A stretch of 64,000 bases of DNA from JAFGAV01 sp041479055 (GTDB lineage: Bacteria > Acidobacteriota > Aminicenantia > Aminicenantales > JAFGAV01). The number at the start of each line of letters is the position of its first letter. Positions within the stretch are counted from its first letter, which is position 1. Shown here piece after piece: positions 8,664-18,246 of the stretch. The translations under genes and the position numbers were made by a program. The notes beneath the pieces were generated by a model. The model ran no database searches, had not been told where the DNA came from, and saw nothing but the letters and a program-made list of their open reading frames with translations. Location: NCBI GenBank assembly GCA_963702835.1, contig OY969762.1, positions 1,984,001-2,048,000 of the forward strand, read 5' to 3'.

Positions 8664-9643
8664 TTAGGCTCCTGGGCGAACACCCGCTCGATCACTTCCT
8701 CGATGGGCGGGTCCTCCACGGTCAGGTCGATCACCGGCAGATCGGCCAGCAGCCGCCCGGTGACCCGGGCCGTCTCGGCCTTGGCCACTCGCAGCGTGGC
8801 CCGGCCGTCTTCGTAGGAAACGACCTCGCCGTAAGCCCGGAGGTCGGCCTGGCAGTCTCCCAGCTGGACCACGATGGTCTTGTGCGCGGAGAAACTGCGC
8901 ACCAAAGCCGAGAGCTGGCCATCGTACAGGAGCCGGCCGCGATGGATGACGATGACCCGGCGGCACAAGGCTTCCACGTCGGCCATATAGTGGCTGGTCA
9001 GGAGGACCGTCGCCCCGTTGCGGCGGTTGTATTCGGCGATGAAGGACCGGATGCGGCGCTGCATGGTCACATCCAGCCCGATGGTCGGTTCGTCGAGGAA
9101 CACCACCTGGGGTCGATGCAGGAGTGAAACGGCGATCTCGCATTTCATTCTCTCGCCCAGGGACAGGTTCCGCACCGGCTTGCCCAGCAGCGGCTTCAAC
9201 TCCAGCAAGTCGGTCAGCTCGTCCACCGTGCGGCGATAGTCGGCGGCCGGGATGCGGTAGATGGCCCGGTTGAGCTCGAAGGAATCAGCGGCGGGGATGT
9301 CCCAAACGAGCTGGTTGCGCTGGCCCATGACCAGGGTGATCTGCCGCAGGTAAGCCTTCTCCCGCTTCCAGGGCCGGTAGCCGAGAACGGCCAGCTCCCC
9401 GGAGGTGGGATGGAGCAGGCCCGAGAGCATCTTCAGCGTGGTGGTCTTGCCCGCGCCGTTGGGCCCCAGAAAGCCCACCACTTCGCCGGGGGCCAGGTCG
9501 AACGAGATTCCGTCCACGGCCCGTACTTCTTCCTTCCGGCGGTGGACCAGGCTGCGCAGGGCGGCCCGCAGGCCGGCTTCGCGCTTGGTGACGACAAAGG
9601 TCTTGCTCAGGTTGCGGATGCGAATGGCCGGCGAAGACTCCAC
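8660..9643 (-). CDS. ABC transporter ATP-binding protein
   Basis: A 327-residue ATPase with Walker A GPNGAGKT (60-67), Q-loop region around VMGQRNQLVW, signature LSLGE in place of LSGGQ, Walker B VVFLDEPT and H-loop LLTSHY. It has an insertion between strand 1 and Walker A (AGLRAALRSLVHRRKEEV) that is typical of the ATPase paired with ABC2_membrane_6 permeases. The start is GTG with GAGGG eight bases upstream. It powers the two permeases downstream and is encoded 72 bases after the SDR gene, so all four could share a transcript. Confidence 0.9.
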   Translation of the reverse strand: MESSPAIRIRNLSKTFVVTKREAGLRAALRSLVHRRKEEVRAVDGISFDLAPGEVVGFLGPNGAGKTTTLKMLSGLLHPTSGELAVLGYRPWKREKAYLRQITLVMGQRNQLVWDIPAADSFELNRAIYRIPAADYRRTVDELTDLLELKPLLGKPVRNLSLGERMKCEIAVSLLHRPQVVFLDEPTIGLDVTMQRRIRSFIAEYNRRNGATVLLTSHYMADVEALCRRVIVIHRGRLLYDGQLSALVRSFSAHKTIVVQLGDCQADLRAYGEVVSYEDGRATLRVAKAETARVTGRLLADLPVIDLTVEDPPIEEVIERVFAQEPK

Positions 9644-9715
9644 CTCTTCAGCCCTCAGCTTGTCCGGCGGTCGATGTCATAAAGGAGCTCCGGCGATCCA
9701 GGGGCTTTCCTCTTC

Positions 9716-10441
9716 TCAGTCGGCCATGTATTGTTCGGCCGTCTCCCTCTCAATGGCCTGGAGAATCTTCCCGGCGACATAATCCGCGCTGTCGGTCGGA
9801 ATGGAAGCCGAGGCCGCCGACCTTTGCCTTTGGCGAAGTTGTCGATCACCCAGGGAGTTCGGGCCGAAATCAGTGACCGTCGTCCGCGGAAAGACGGTCA
9901 GCACCCGGATGTTGTCCTTGTGGAGCTCGTCTCTGGCGGTCTCCGATAGGATGTTCAGGGCGGCTTTAGTGGAGGCGTAGAAACCGAGGCCGGGGATGTG
10001 CATTTTCGACACCATCGAGCTGATGTTCACGATCATTCCCCCGCCGGCCTGACGCATCAGGGGAATGACGGCCTGCATGGCATAGACCGGACCAAAAACG
10101 TTCAATTCGATAAGCTTGAGGTAATCTCCCATGTCGGCATTTTCCACAAAGCCGGCCATGCCTTGGCCGGCGTTGTTGATGAGGATGTCAATCCGGCCGA
10201 AGCGCTTGAGCGTCTCCGCCACGAGATGCTCGACCTCGGCCCTATTCCGCATATCCGTGGCCGCCATCAGAGCCTCCCCGCCCCCGCCTTTCAGGTTGCC
10301 TGTCAGCAGGCGCAATTTATCAACAGACCGCGCCGCTAGAGCCAGCCTGGCGCCGGCGGAAGCCAAGCCGAGGGCAGTGGCCCGGCCGATTCCCGCCGAG
10401 GCTCCCGTGACGATCGCCACTTTGTCCTGTATGTCCATCAT
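9716..10441 (-). CDS. Short-chain dehydrogenase/reductase
   Basis: A 241-residue classical SDR. It shows the nucleotide-binding TGASAGIG near the N-terminus, NNAG around residue 92, the catalytic Ser in VNISS, and the YASTK catalytic Tyr-Lys pair. Arg following the first beta-alpha unit (AARS) suggests NADP preference. The substrate is not predictable. It is the first gene of a leftward run ahead of the ABC exporter. Confidence 0.88.
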   Translation of the reverse strand: MMDIQDKVAIVTGASAGIGRATALGLASAGARLALAARSVDKLRLLTGNLKGGGGEALMAATDMRNRAEVEHLVAETLKRFGRIDILINNAGQGMAGFVENADMGDYLKLIELNVFGPVYAMQAVIPLMRQAGGGMIVNISSMVSKMHIPGLGFYASTKAALNILSETARDELHKDNIRVLTVFPRTTVTDFGPNSLGDRQLRQRQRSAASASIPTDSADYVAGKILQAIERETAEQYMAD

Positions 10442-10533
10442 TTTCTCCTGAGAGACACGATTTCTTCCACTTGATTACGACGAAAATATATCGCCGGCCA
10501 AGGACCGGTGTCAAGAAACAGCAGGCCGGGCTA

Positions 10534-10563
10534 TTGACTCAGCCATTTCCCGGAGAGTAATAT
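10534..10563 (+). promoter_or_regulatory. Possible sigma-70 promoter of the diguanylate cyclase gene
   Basis: TTGACT (10534-10539) and TAATAT (10558-10563) with an 18-base spacer lie about 57 bases before the ATG at 10620. The downstream leader contains a TTTAAAC/TTTAAAC near-palindrome just before a weak GGGA ribosome-binding site. Confidence 0.45.
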
Positions 10564-10619
10564 TTAGACAAAAGGGACGGCATTTTAGAGAGTTTCGTTT
10601 AAACCTTTTTTAAACGGGA

Positions 10620-12485
10620 ATGGAAAATCGGGTCAAAACCAAAGCACAACTCTCGAATGAATTGGCGGGGTTGCGCCGGCGGAATGAAAAACTAGAAAAA
10701 ACTACAGCCAAGCTCAAACAGGCGGAAGAGACGAAAAAAGCGATCCTGGAAGCACGTCGGGCCTCGGAGGAATTCAATCGGCGGCTGGTTGAGGAGTCTC
10801 CGGTCGGCATTCTTTACCTGGACCGGGCCGGCATGATCACTTATGAAAACCCGGCCCTGGCCCGGATGATGGGTATCCCGGAGGGGGCCAAATCCCCCGC
10901 CCTGGGGCAGAACATTCTCGATATGCCGCCCATCCAGCAGTCGGGCGCCGTCCCCCTGCTCAAACGGGCCCTGGCCGGGGAAGATATCGCCGGCGAAGTC
11001 TTCGACTATCGGTCTCTCCTGGGCCGGGAGCTGAGCCTGGAAGCCTACAGCTCGGCATTAAAGGACAAACAGGGCCGGCCGGAAGGGACCATTCTGACCA
11101 TCCTGGACATCACCGAGCAAAAAAGGGCGGAAAAGATAAGGCATTCCATCTACAAAATTTCGGAGGCGGCCCAGTCGACTCAAAATCTCGAAGAGCTGTT
11201 CCGCTCCATCCATCAGGCCATCGGGGAACTGATGCCGGCCAAGAATTTCTACATCGCCCTTTATGACCAGGAAAATGAAATTTTGAGTTTCCCCTATTTT
11301 GTCGATGAATACGATAAAACGCCGGCGCCCCGTAAGCTTGGCCGCGGCCTGACCGAATACGTCCTTCACACCGGAGAGCCGCTGCTGGCCTCGCCGGAAG
11401 TGTTTGAGGAGCTCGAAAAAAAAGGAACGGTGGAGTCCGTCGGGCAGCCCTCCATTGACTGGCTCGGGGTTCCCTTGAAAAAAGAAGATAAGACCATCGG
11501 TGTACTGGTCGTTCAGAGTTATACCGAAGGGACCCGCTACGGGGAGGAGGACAAGAATATCCTTAAGTTTGTTTCCTCCCAAGTGTCCATGGCCATTGAA
11601 CGCAAGCGGGCCGAGGAGGCCCTGCGCCAAAGCGAGGAGCGTTTCCGATCCCTAGTCCAGAACTCATCGGACATTATCACCGTCCTTCAAGCCGATGGGA
11701 CAATCAGTTATGAGAGCCCTTCGATTGAGCATATTCTGGGCTACCGTCCCGAGGAGCTGGTCGGCAAGAACGTCTTTGAGTTCATTCACCCCGAGGACGC
11801 TCAAAAAATTTTGTCCATTTTTGCAGAGGGAATCCAGCGGCCGGGTTTCTCCGCATTCGGGGAGTATCGCTTTCGCCATGCCAGCGGCTCCTGGATCTAC
11901 ATAGAGTCTTTCGGCAAGAACCACCTGACTGATCCTGTCATTCGGGGTGTGGTCGTCAATTCGCGCGAAATCACCGAGCACAAACGGGCGGAAGAGGCGC
12001 TGCGCAGTCTGTCCCTCACCGACGAACTGACCGGGCTGTACAACCGGCGGGGATTCATGACTTTAGCTGAGCGACAGTGGAAGCTGGCCAAACGCTTGAA
12101 CAGCCGGATGTTGCTCCTCTACGCCGATATCGATGACCTGAAAGGGATCAACGATACCCGGGGCCACCAGGAGGGCGATCTGGCCCTGGTTGAAACAGCC
12201 GCTCTCCTCAAAGACGCATTTCGCGACTCGGACCTTATCGCCCGAGTGGGGGGCGATGAATTCGTGGTCCTGACCATGGGAGTCCCCGAAGAAAATGCCA
12301 ATGTCATCATGGGGCGTTTGCAATCAAACCTGGCAGCCCGCAACGCCCAAGGAGACCTCCCCTTTCAGCTGGAAATCAGCACCGGCCTGGCCAGCTATGA
12401 TCCAACAAATCCTTGTTCCCTCGACGAAATGATGTCTCAGGCAGATGCCTTGATGTATGAGCAGAAGCGGAGCAAGAGCGGATAA
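10620..12485 (+). CDS. PAS-GAF-PAS-GGDEF diguanylate cyclase
   Basis: A 621-residue soluble signalling enzyme with no membrane segment. Order: N-terminal coiled coil (about 5-55), PAS (about 56-165), GAF (about 180-330), second PAS (about 335-455), GGDEF domain (about 465-615). The active-site loop GGDEF is intact at 544-548, preceded by the product-inhibition site RDSD (535-538) at the standard spacing of five residues. It should make c-di-GMP from two GTP in response to ligands or redox/light cues at the PAS and GAF domains; the cue is unknown. An HD-GYP protein encoded 4 kb away could be its counterpart. The next gene follows after 46 bases and may be co-transcribed. Confidence 0.92.
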   Translation: MENRVKTKAQLSNELAGLRRRNEKLEKTTAKLKQAEETKKAILEARRASEEFNRRLVEESPVGILYLDRAGMITYENPALARMMGIPEGAKSPALGQNILDMPPIQQSGAVPLLKRALAGEDIAGEVFDYRSLLGRELSLEAYSSALKDKQGRPEGTILTILDITEQKRAEKIRHSIYKISEAAQSTQNLEELFRSIHQAIGELMPAKNFYIALYDQENEILSFPYFVDEYDKTPAPRKLGRGLTEYVLHTGEPLLASPEVFEELEKKGTVESVGQPSIDWLGVPLKKEDKTIGVLVVQSYTEGTRYGEEDKNILKFVSSQVSMAIERKRAEEALRQSEERFRSLVQNSSDIITVLQADGTISYESPSIEHILGYRPEELVGKNVFEFIHPEDAQKILSIFAEGIQRPGFSAFGEYRFRHASGSWIYIESFGKNHLTDPVIRGVVVNSREITEHKRAEEALRSLSLTDELTGLYNRRGFMTLAERQWKLAKRLNSRMLLLYADIDDLKGINDTRGHQEGDLALVETAALLKDAFRDSDLIARVGGDEFVVLTMGVPEENANVIMGRLQSNLAARNAQGDLPFQLEISTGLASYDPTNPCSLDEMMSQADALMYEQKRSKSG

Positions 12486-12531
12486 TATAATATAATAAGG
12501 AACTTACGATTTAGCGCGCGAGGAGTGGTGT

Positions 12532-13941
12532 ATGAAAATACTCGTCCGGGGATGTGCCCTTTTCCTGTTCGTTGGAGCTTTGGCCCTGACCGCGGCGGGG
12601 GCCGTTATTCTGAAAATCAAGGTGACTTCGGCCAACCTGTGGACGAAACCCGATCTCAATAGTCAGGTCGGCGGGCTGCTCAATTCCGGCCTGATCATGG
12701 AATCCGGCCAAAAAACAGGCTCCTTCTATGCCGTCCGGCTGACGGAGGAAGGAAAGGCGGCGATTTCGGGTTTTCTGAATGAAGGCGCCGTGGAGGTCGT
12801 TTGCACGACCGAGGGGCCGGCGGCCGTTCCCCTGGCCGAGGCCCGGATCCTGCGCGTGAAAATCCCTTCGGCCAACGTCTGGGCCGAGGCTGATCCCAAC
12901 AGCCGTGTCATCGACCGGCTGACCAACGGCCAGCTCCTGGAAGTCCTTCAGCGAGGCTACGCCTTCCTGGAAATCATTCATATCACGGCCGGAGGCCGGG
13001 CCATCGAAGGCTACGTCCACCGGGATGCGGTCGAAGGCGTCTGCCGGGGCGAAGAGCTGGCGGCCACACTCCCCACCGCCGTCCTGACGGTGAGGCTTCC
13101 CCGGGCCAACGTCTGGTCCGAGCCGGACATCAATAGCCCCATATTGGGCGAGCTTCGCTCGGGCGACCGCATCGAAGTCGTCCGCAAAGTGCGTACCTAT
13201 TACGAAGTCCGCTTTCGGGCCAAATCCGGGACGCTGACCGGCTACGTGCAGGAGACCGCCTTGGCCGAAATTGGGGAAGAACCCGTCCTCTCGGCCCGGC
13301 GGCGTCGGGCCGCGGCCTTGTCTCCCGGCGGCCCTCTGCTTTTCGAGCTGGGGGCCTATTATTCAGCCCTGAATGGCTACAGCCGAGGTCCGCTCGACAC
13401 CTGGTGGATAAATCTGACGGGAAAGAAGGCCGGCCAGGGTTCGGCCTCCTTTTTCATGCTGGAAGGTGCGGCCTACTATCCGGTCTGGACAAACAAACTG
13501 TATGTGGGAGCCGCCGCCTCTTTCCACATCCCCTTGCGCCATGCCATCTGGGGCAACGAGATGACTCTGGCCGGGCAACAAGAGATCGTCCTCATGCCCG
13601 GCCTTTTTTCTCTCAGCGCCCCAGTCCGCTATTTCCCCCTGCTTTCCCGTGCATTTTCTATAACGGCCGTCCCCTCCCTGCTTTTCGGCTGGGTGAGCGG
13701 GACTTTTCTCCATACCGACGCGGAAGGGTTGCCTAAAGAAAACTTCTCGCCCCGGATGAAACTGGGGGTGGGGATTGCCGCCGGGGCCGAATATGCTTTC
13801 TTAAAAAACCTGGCCGTGGCCCTGCGCGCCGGGTTCAGGGCGCTGACCGTTGACCTGGTCCGGGAAACAACCAAATTAAAGGAAACGACGGTCGACCTGG
13901 GAGGCGCATCACTGATTTTCGGCCTCGTCTTCCGGTTTTAG
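12532..13941 (+). CDS. Envelope protein with three SH3-like repeats and a C-terminal beta-barrel-like region
   Basis: A 469-residue exported protein with a signal peptide ending near TAAGA. Three bacterial SH3-like repeats of about 75 residues follow, each starting with a [IV]x[AS/RA]NxWxxPDxNS pattern (near residues 25, 105 and 185). The C-terminal 200 residues alternate hydrophobic and polar positions and end in FGLVFRF, with a terminal Phe as in outer-membrane beta-barrels. It probably anchors in the outer membrane and binds cell-wall material through the SH3 repeats; that role is inferred. GAGGAG sits seven bases before the ATG. Confidence 0.7.
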   Translation: MKILVRGCALFLFVGALALTAAGAVILKIKVTSANLWTKPDLNSQVGGLLNSGLIMESGQKTGSFYAVRLTEEGKAAISGFLNEGAVEVVCTTEGPAAVPLAEARILRVKIPSANVWAEADPNSRVIDRLTNGQLLEVLQRGYAFLEIIHITAGGRAIEGYVHRDAVEGVCRGEELAATLPTAVLTVRLPRANVWSEPDINSPILGELRSGDRIEVVRKVRTYYEVRFRAKSGTLTGYVQETALAEIGEEPVLSARRRRAAALSPGGPLLFELGAYYSALNGYSRGPLDTWWINLTGKKAGQGSASFFMLEGAAYYPVWTNKLYVGAAASFHIPLRHAIWGNEMTLAGQQEIVLMPGLFSLSAPVRYFPLLSRAFSITAVPSLLFGWVSGTFLHTDAEGLPKENFSPRMKLGVGIAAGAEYAFLKNLAVALRAGFRALTVDLVRETTKLKETTVDLGGASLIFGLVFRF

Positions 13942-13953
13942 GCGCTGAGGGGG

Positions 13954-14151
13954 CTATTCCTTTTTCGTTTTTTCGTCGATATGCTTTTCGATTTTGTCCA
14001 GGTTGTTCTGCCCTTTCTTCTTGTCCTTGTCCCATTCGCTCTCGAAGTTCTGCAGTTCCTTCTCCAGCTTTTCGATATCGGCAGTGTACTTGTGCTTAGA
14101 GGAAGCGAGTTCTTCCGCTTTTTTATCTTCCGGTTTCTTTTCTTCGGCCAT
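13954..14151 (-). CDS. Small charged coiled-coil protein
   Basis: A 65-residue Lys/Glu-rich protein (MAEEKKPEDKKAEELASS and onward) predicted to be almost fully helical coiled coil. There is no signal peptide. A GGAGGGAAGG Shine-Dalgarno precedes the ATG at 14151. A longer frame starting at 14235 has no ribosome-binding site and is not preferred. The function is unknown. It is convergent with the envelope protein gene. Confidence 0.6.
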   Translation of the reverse strand: MAEEKKPEDKKAEELASSKHKYTADIEKLEKELQNFESEWDKDKKKGQNNLDKIEKHIDEKTKKE

Positions 14152-14241
14152 GGATCCTTCCCTCCTCTCTATCGATAAAGCTATAGTAAAAGAGAAATTC
14201 CAATATTTCAATAGCCAAATTTCCCCTCTTGCCAATTTTTG

Positions 14242-15950
14242 TTATCGGACTTTGAACTCTCCCGCCGCTTTAAGGTCGCCCTCTACAAAAACCTCCAGGC
14301 GGTAGCGGCCCGAGGCCAGGCTCTCACCCGCCTCCGGCATGGGATATTCCACCGACCCCAGGAGCCGGGCTTCGGCCGGTCCGTCCCAGTGTTCCGTGCG
14401 TCCTAGGCGCAGCTGCTCGATCCAGAACACCTGGCCGGGCAATCGCCGGTAAACCCGGCGGACAACCGACAGCCCTCGGCTCATTCCCTTGAGCTGGAGA
14501 AAAAAATAGGCGCGGCCGGTGGAGGCGGGAAATTCCTGACAGGCCGGGATGTCTATGATCTCTCCCCGTTTGTCGGTGACGGGATTGACGAAGAGAAGCG
14601 GTGCGACCGTAGCGGCTGCGGCCGGGTGACGGGTCCCCTTCCCCAGGGCGATCAAGACCGAAGCCTCCTTCAACCGCAGTTCCATTCCCTCCAAGCCCTG
14701 GGCCGGACTGATCTCTCTGAACCGCTCCAGATTTCGAACGAATATCCTGAAATAATTCGGGTCTGAAGCGAGCGGCCGTCCGGCCGCCTGGGCCAGCGCC
14801 GCCTCTAGAGCCGATTCCGAGGCGGGCTTCTTCCCCTCGTAGAGAAGGACGACCGCCTTCATGACCCCCAGGGCGAATCCCTGTTCGGGGAGCTCGACCA
14901 GGGCTCGCTCGATAGAAGCTTCGGCCTCAGGCCATCGGCCCAGCAACAGATGGACAAAGCCGCGCGTCCAATCGAGGTAGCCGTCGTTTTGGCCGGCCCG
15001 CCTGACCGTGTCGAGGTCGGCTAGGGCCCTGTCCATCTCCGCTCGTCCCTCGGCCAGGCGTCCGGCAAAGAAAAGAGATTCTCCCACGGCCGCTCGAAGG
15101 CGAGCCCGCAGCTCAAGGGCCGCCGGATAGCCTGGATCTTTTTCAGAATCCCGGCGATGATCCTCTCGGCCGGCCCGGTGAAAGGCGAGGCCGCCTGGAG
15201 GTCGCCGCCAAAATCCAGAATCAGCTTAGCCCGCAGTACTTCCCCTGAAGCGAGGGCCAAGTCCTTAAGGGACACGCTGGAAACCTCAGGCCACGGCCTC
15301 AGGGCAGCGGCCAGGCTCGACCCGGCCACCGCCGCCGCCAGGGCCAGCCCGACTCCGGCCATGGCCAGGCGGGCTTTGCCGCTCAGGACGAGCGAAAGGG
15401 TCAGCAGAAAAACGGCCACGGCGGCGACCGCCAGGCCGGTGGAATAGGCATCGACCTTTCCGTCCCAAAAAACGCTTTCCTTTTTCTTTTGCTCCTGGCT
15501 CTCCAGCAATTCGGCCGCTGGGACGAAGACCTTGTCCAGGAAATACTGGACCGCGTCAAAGGTATCCGTTTGAGGATTGTAGTAGGGCGGTTGGGTAATC
15601 CGCCCTTTCTCGACCAAAAGCTCCTTCAGCCGGGACAGGCGTTCGTGCGTCAAGCGATAGAGCCCGGCCTGGCTGCCCTTGGACATCTTTTCATAGGCTT
15701 GGGACTGCAGGATCAGGCCGGCCGTTTCTTGGGCCGCCACCATCAAGTCTTTTTCAGCGGCGATGTCCCATAACGAGCGGCCCAGGTGGGTCAGGTAGCG
15801 GATGGCCAGGATGCGGCTGTCGCGGACGGCCGCCGAGGCGCGGGCCGAGCCTCTGACATTGAGGAAGACGACCAGGCTGGCCATCATGGTGAGGCCGGCC
15901 AGGATGAGGATGACGGCGGTCTTGAACTGTCTGTCCTGAATGGATTTCAT
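14242..15950 (-). pseudogene. Membrane protein with TPR-like domain, broken by one frameshift
   Basis: The first frame (15950 to about 15140) encodes an N-terminal membrane helix (about 13-32), a helical periplasmic region of about 130 residues and two more membrane helices (about 168-215). It then reads ...ILKK and loses homology-like character. A minus-one shift at the run of five A's (15143-15139) continues as KKDPGYPAALELRARL, a TPR-like helix pair, and stays open to 14242, ending in a beta-rich domain. The joined protein would be about 568 residues. The shift could be a sequencing indel, a real mutation, or programmed slippage at AAAAAG. The gene starts 12 bases after a related membrane protein gene and has GGGAG upstream of its ATG. 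The function is unknown. Confidence 0.7.
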
Positions 15951-15962
15951 CGGCCGGCTCCC

Positions 15963-16622
15963 TCAGAACAGGACCTGGCCCAGGGCTAGGCCGATGCCGC
16001 AGGCATAAAAGACGATGCCGGCCGTCATCCAACCAAGCTTGCGCCCGATGTCCGTCCGGAGAGCCCCGGTAAACAGAAAAATGGCAGAGGTGAAGAGCAG
16101 GTTGAGGGCAACCAGGAAAACCGACTTCCGCCGCAGGGCGTCGGACTGATTCGTGAAAGAGGCCGAGTCTAGGGGCTTCTCGCTGGCGGCCTGGGCCCGC
16201 ATGGCTTGGCCGTAGCGCCGGCTGTCAAAGACCTCCTGGCCGTTCTCCATTTTTAAAAAATCCGTGTTGAGTTGCAGATGACGGACCCGGGCCCGAATGA
16301 TCTCGGACTGCCATTCGTCCAGCCAGCGGACGGGCACGGCCGGATTGCGCATGACTTCCCTATGAATGGCCCTGGCGTTCTCCAGATGCTGGCGGAGCTC
16401 CCGGGCGTTTGTCTCGAAGAGAAAGACATCCGAGGCGATGGACATCTCGCTGCCCGCCTCATTGAGCGCGGCGGTGATGGCTTGTCCATCGGCGGTGGCG
16501 GCCCTGCTGCCGAGTCGGGAGGCCTGCCAGGAAACGAGTGCCCCCGTGGTGGCCGCCAAAGCGATGAGGACGCTGAGCAACGTCTTCCGCAGTTCGGAAA
16601 GTTTGGGTTCGCCTTCGGACAT
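15963..16622 (-). CDS. Membrane protein with a periplasmic helical domain
   Basis: A 219-residue protein with one membrane helix near residues 14-32, a helical extracytoplasmic region of about 125 residues (ELRQHLENARAIHREV and similar), and two helices at the C-terminus (about 165-217). The plan matches the N-terminal half of the next gene, so the two may form a complex. I do not recognise the family; a sensor or four-helix-bundle domain is possible. AGGAGG lies six bases before the ATG. Only 12 bases separate it from the following gene. Confidence 0.7.
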   Translation of the reverse strand: MSEGEPKLSELRKTLLSVLIALAATTGALVSWQASRLGSRAATADGQAITAALNEAGSEMSIASDVFLFETNARELRQHLENARAIHREVMRNPAVPVRWLDEWQSEIIRARVRHLQLNTDFLKMENGQEVFDSRRYGQAMRAQAASEKPLDSASFTNQSDALRRKSVFLVALNLLFTSAIFLFTGALRTDIGRKLGWMTAGIVFYACGIGLALGQVLF

Positions 16623-16731
16623 GGGCTGCCTCCTGGTGCACCGTCATTTAAGCTTTTTTAGCTTCTCTTCCATCGGCCTGGGCAATCCTCAGGGACAGGC
16701 ACAGACGTCCTTGAGGCCTGCCCGGCCGGGC

Positions 16732-18246
16732 TCAGGGATTCGGGCCCGTTGATTCCCCGGCTGCCGGCGACTCGGGCGGCGGGACAGCCTGCGCTCTGGC
16801 CAGGAAGTAGTCGGAAACTTGAATCCCGAACTTGGCCGGGTCGAGGGAGCGGACGATCGTCCGTTCAAAGGCGTTCGTTTCCGAAAGGACCGCCGCCGTA
16901 TCGACGACATCGCCGTCAATCCTATGGCCCTGCCGGTTGGTGATGATCTTGACCTTTGGCCGGAAAGCCAGGGAAGGTTCCGGGTTGGGCTCGAAGACAA
17001 TGGCCAGCTCACCCGTATCCAGCTGGACCAGAGTGCCGACCGGAAAGAGGCCCAGCATCTGGACAAAAACCTTCAGCAGGATGGGGTTGAAGCCGTCCCC
17101 CGCCTCGGCCATCATAATCTTCAGGACCTCGTCCCGAGTGAAAACCTTATCCCGGTAGGGCCTGGGCGTCGACAGGGCATCAAAGATATCACACATCCGG
17201 ACAATTTTGCTGTAGAGGCTGATGTTCTTCTTCTTGTGATATCGGGGATAACCGGTCAGGTCCTCCCGGACATGGTGCTCGATGGCCACGTTGATGGCGC
17301 CCACCGGCAGGGGGCTGTACTCCTTGAGGCGGAGGAGTTTCTGGGCTCCGATCTGGGAATGGCGCTCCACCAATCGTCTCTCCTCGGCCTCCAGCTTGCC
17401 GGGCTTGTCCAGGATCTCCTTGGGGATCTCCATCTTCCCATAATCGTGGAAAAAGGCGCTGATCCCCAGGTCGCTGAGCTCGCTCTTTTCCAAGCCCAGC
17501 CGGCGGCCCAGGGCGATGGACAGGATGCAGACGTTGACCGAATGGTTCAGGGTGTAGTCATCAAAATTTTTGATGGTGGTCAGCCCCAAGGCAAAGGCCT
17601 CGTTGTGGGAAATATGGTTAAACAGGGAATGCATCAGCCGCCGGGTCATGTTCAGGGAAAAGGACTCGCCGCGCATCAGCCGGCCGAAGATCTCCTTTAA
17701 ATGGGCGATGCCCAGGAAGAAGATCTTGACGACATCCTCCTCATTACCGGTAAAAACATCAACCAGGGAAAGCTTTTCCAGCCGGATGTTCTTGATTTCC
17801 TTCTGTTCCATATCCCTGACCAGGCCGTCGAAGACAGCACTGCCGGACGGCCTTTTAGGGGCCAGAATAAAGAGAAAGTTTTTCAGCTCCTCCTCGCTGA
17901 GCTCGGGCAGGAAGCGGAGAAGGCCGATGCTCCGCTTGCTCATCTCGCCGATTATGGACTTAACCAGGTCGTAATTGCTGAAGGAGAAACGGACGCGGGA
18001 ACCGTTGAAGAAAAGTGTGGTCTGCCTCAGCAGGAGGACGGCTTCTTTCTGCGATTGGAGAAGGCTCTGCAGAAGGGAGAAGAGGAGATGGATCTGCTCA
18101 TGGACGATTCGGTTGCCGGGGTCGTAGATCTTGGTCACTTTGAGGGTCATCCGGAGATAGCGCAGCAGATTGAGGGCTTCCCGGTTGAGGCGGGCTTCTT
18201 CCTGGCGGGCGTCCTCTTGGAAGATGTCCTTGTCCGTGCCGCTCAT
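16732..18246 (-). CDS. HD-GYP domain protein (putative c-di-GMP phosphodiesterase)
   Basis: A 504-residue cytoplasmic protein. The N-terminal 190 residues are a helical region containing YDPGNRIVHEQIHLL, also seen in the HEAT-repeat partner. The HD-GYP domain (about 215-400) carries the metal ligands of HDYGK and a motif HHVREDLTGYP where HHExxDGxGYP is usual, so the Glu and first Gly are replaced. The C-terminal 90 residues form a beta-rich domain. It may hydrolyse c-di-GMP, or only bind it given the altered motif. The ATG overlaps the TGA of the HEAT protein gene (ATGA), implying coupled translation. Confidence 0.85.
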   Translation of the reverse strand: MSGTDKDIFQEDARQEEARLNREALNLLRYLRMTLKVTKIYDPGNRIVHEQIHLLFSLLQSLLQSQKEAVLLLRQTTLFFNGSRVRFSFSNYDLVKSIIGEMSKRSIGLLRFLPELSEEELKNFLFILAPKRPSGSAVFDGLVRDMEQKEIKNIRLEKLSLVDVFTGNEEDVVKIFFLGIAHLKEIFGRLMRGESFSLNMTRRLMHSLFNHISHNEAFALGLTTIKNFDDYTLNHSVNVCILSIALGRRLGLEKSELSDLGISAFFHDYGKMEIPKEILDKPGKLEAEERRLVERHSQIGAQKLLRLKEYSPLPVGAINVAIEHHVREDLTGYPRYHKKKNISLYSKIVRMCDIFDALSTPRPYRDKVFTRDEVLKIMMAEAGDGFNPILLKVFVQMLGLFPVGTLVQLDTGELAIVFEPNPEPSLAFRPKVKIITNRQGHRIDGDVVDTAAVLSETNAFERTIVRSLDPAKFGIQVSDYFLARAQAVPPPESPAAGESTGPNP

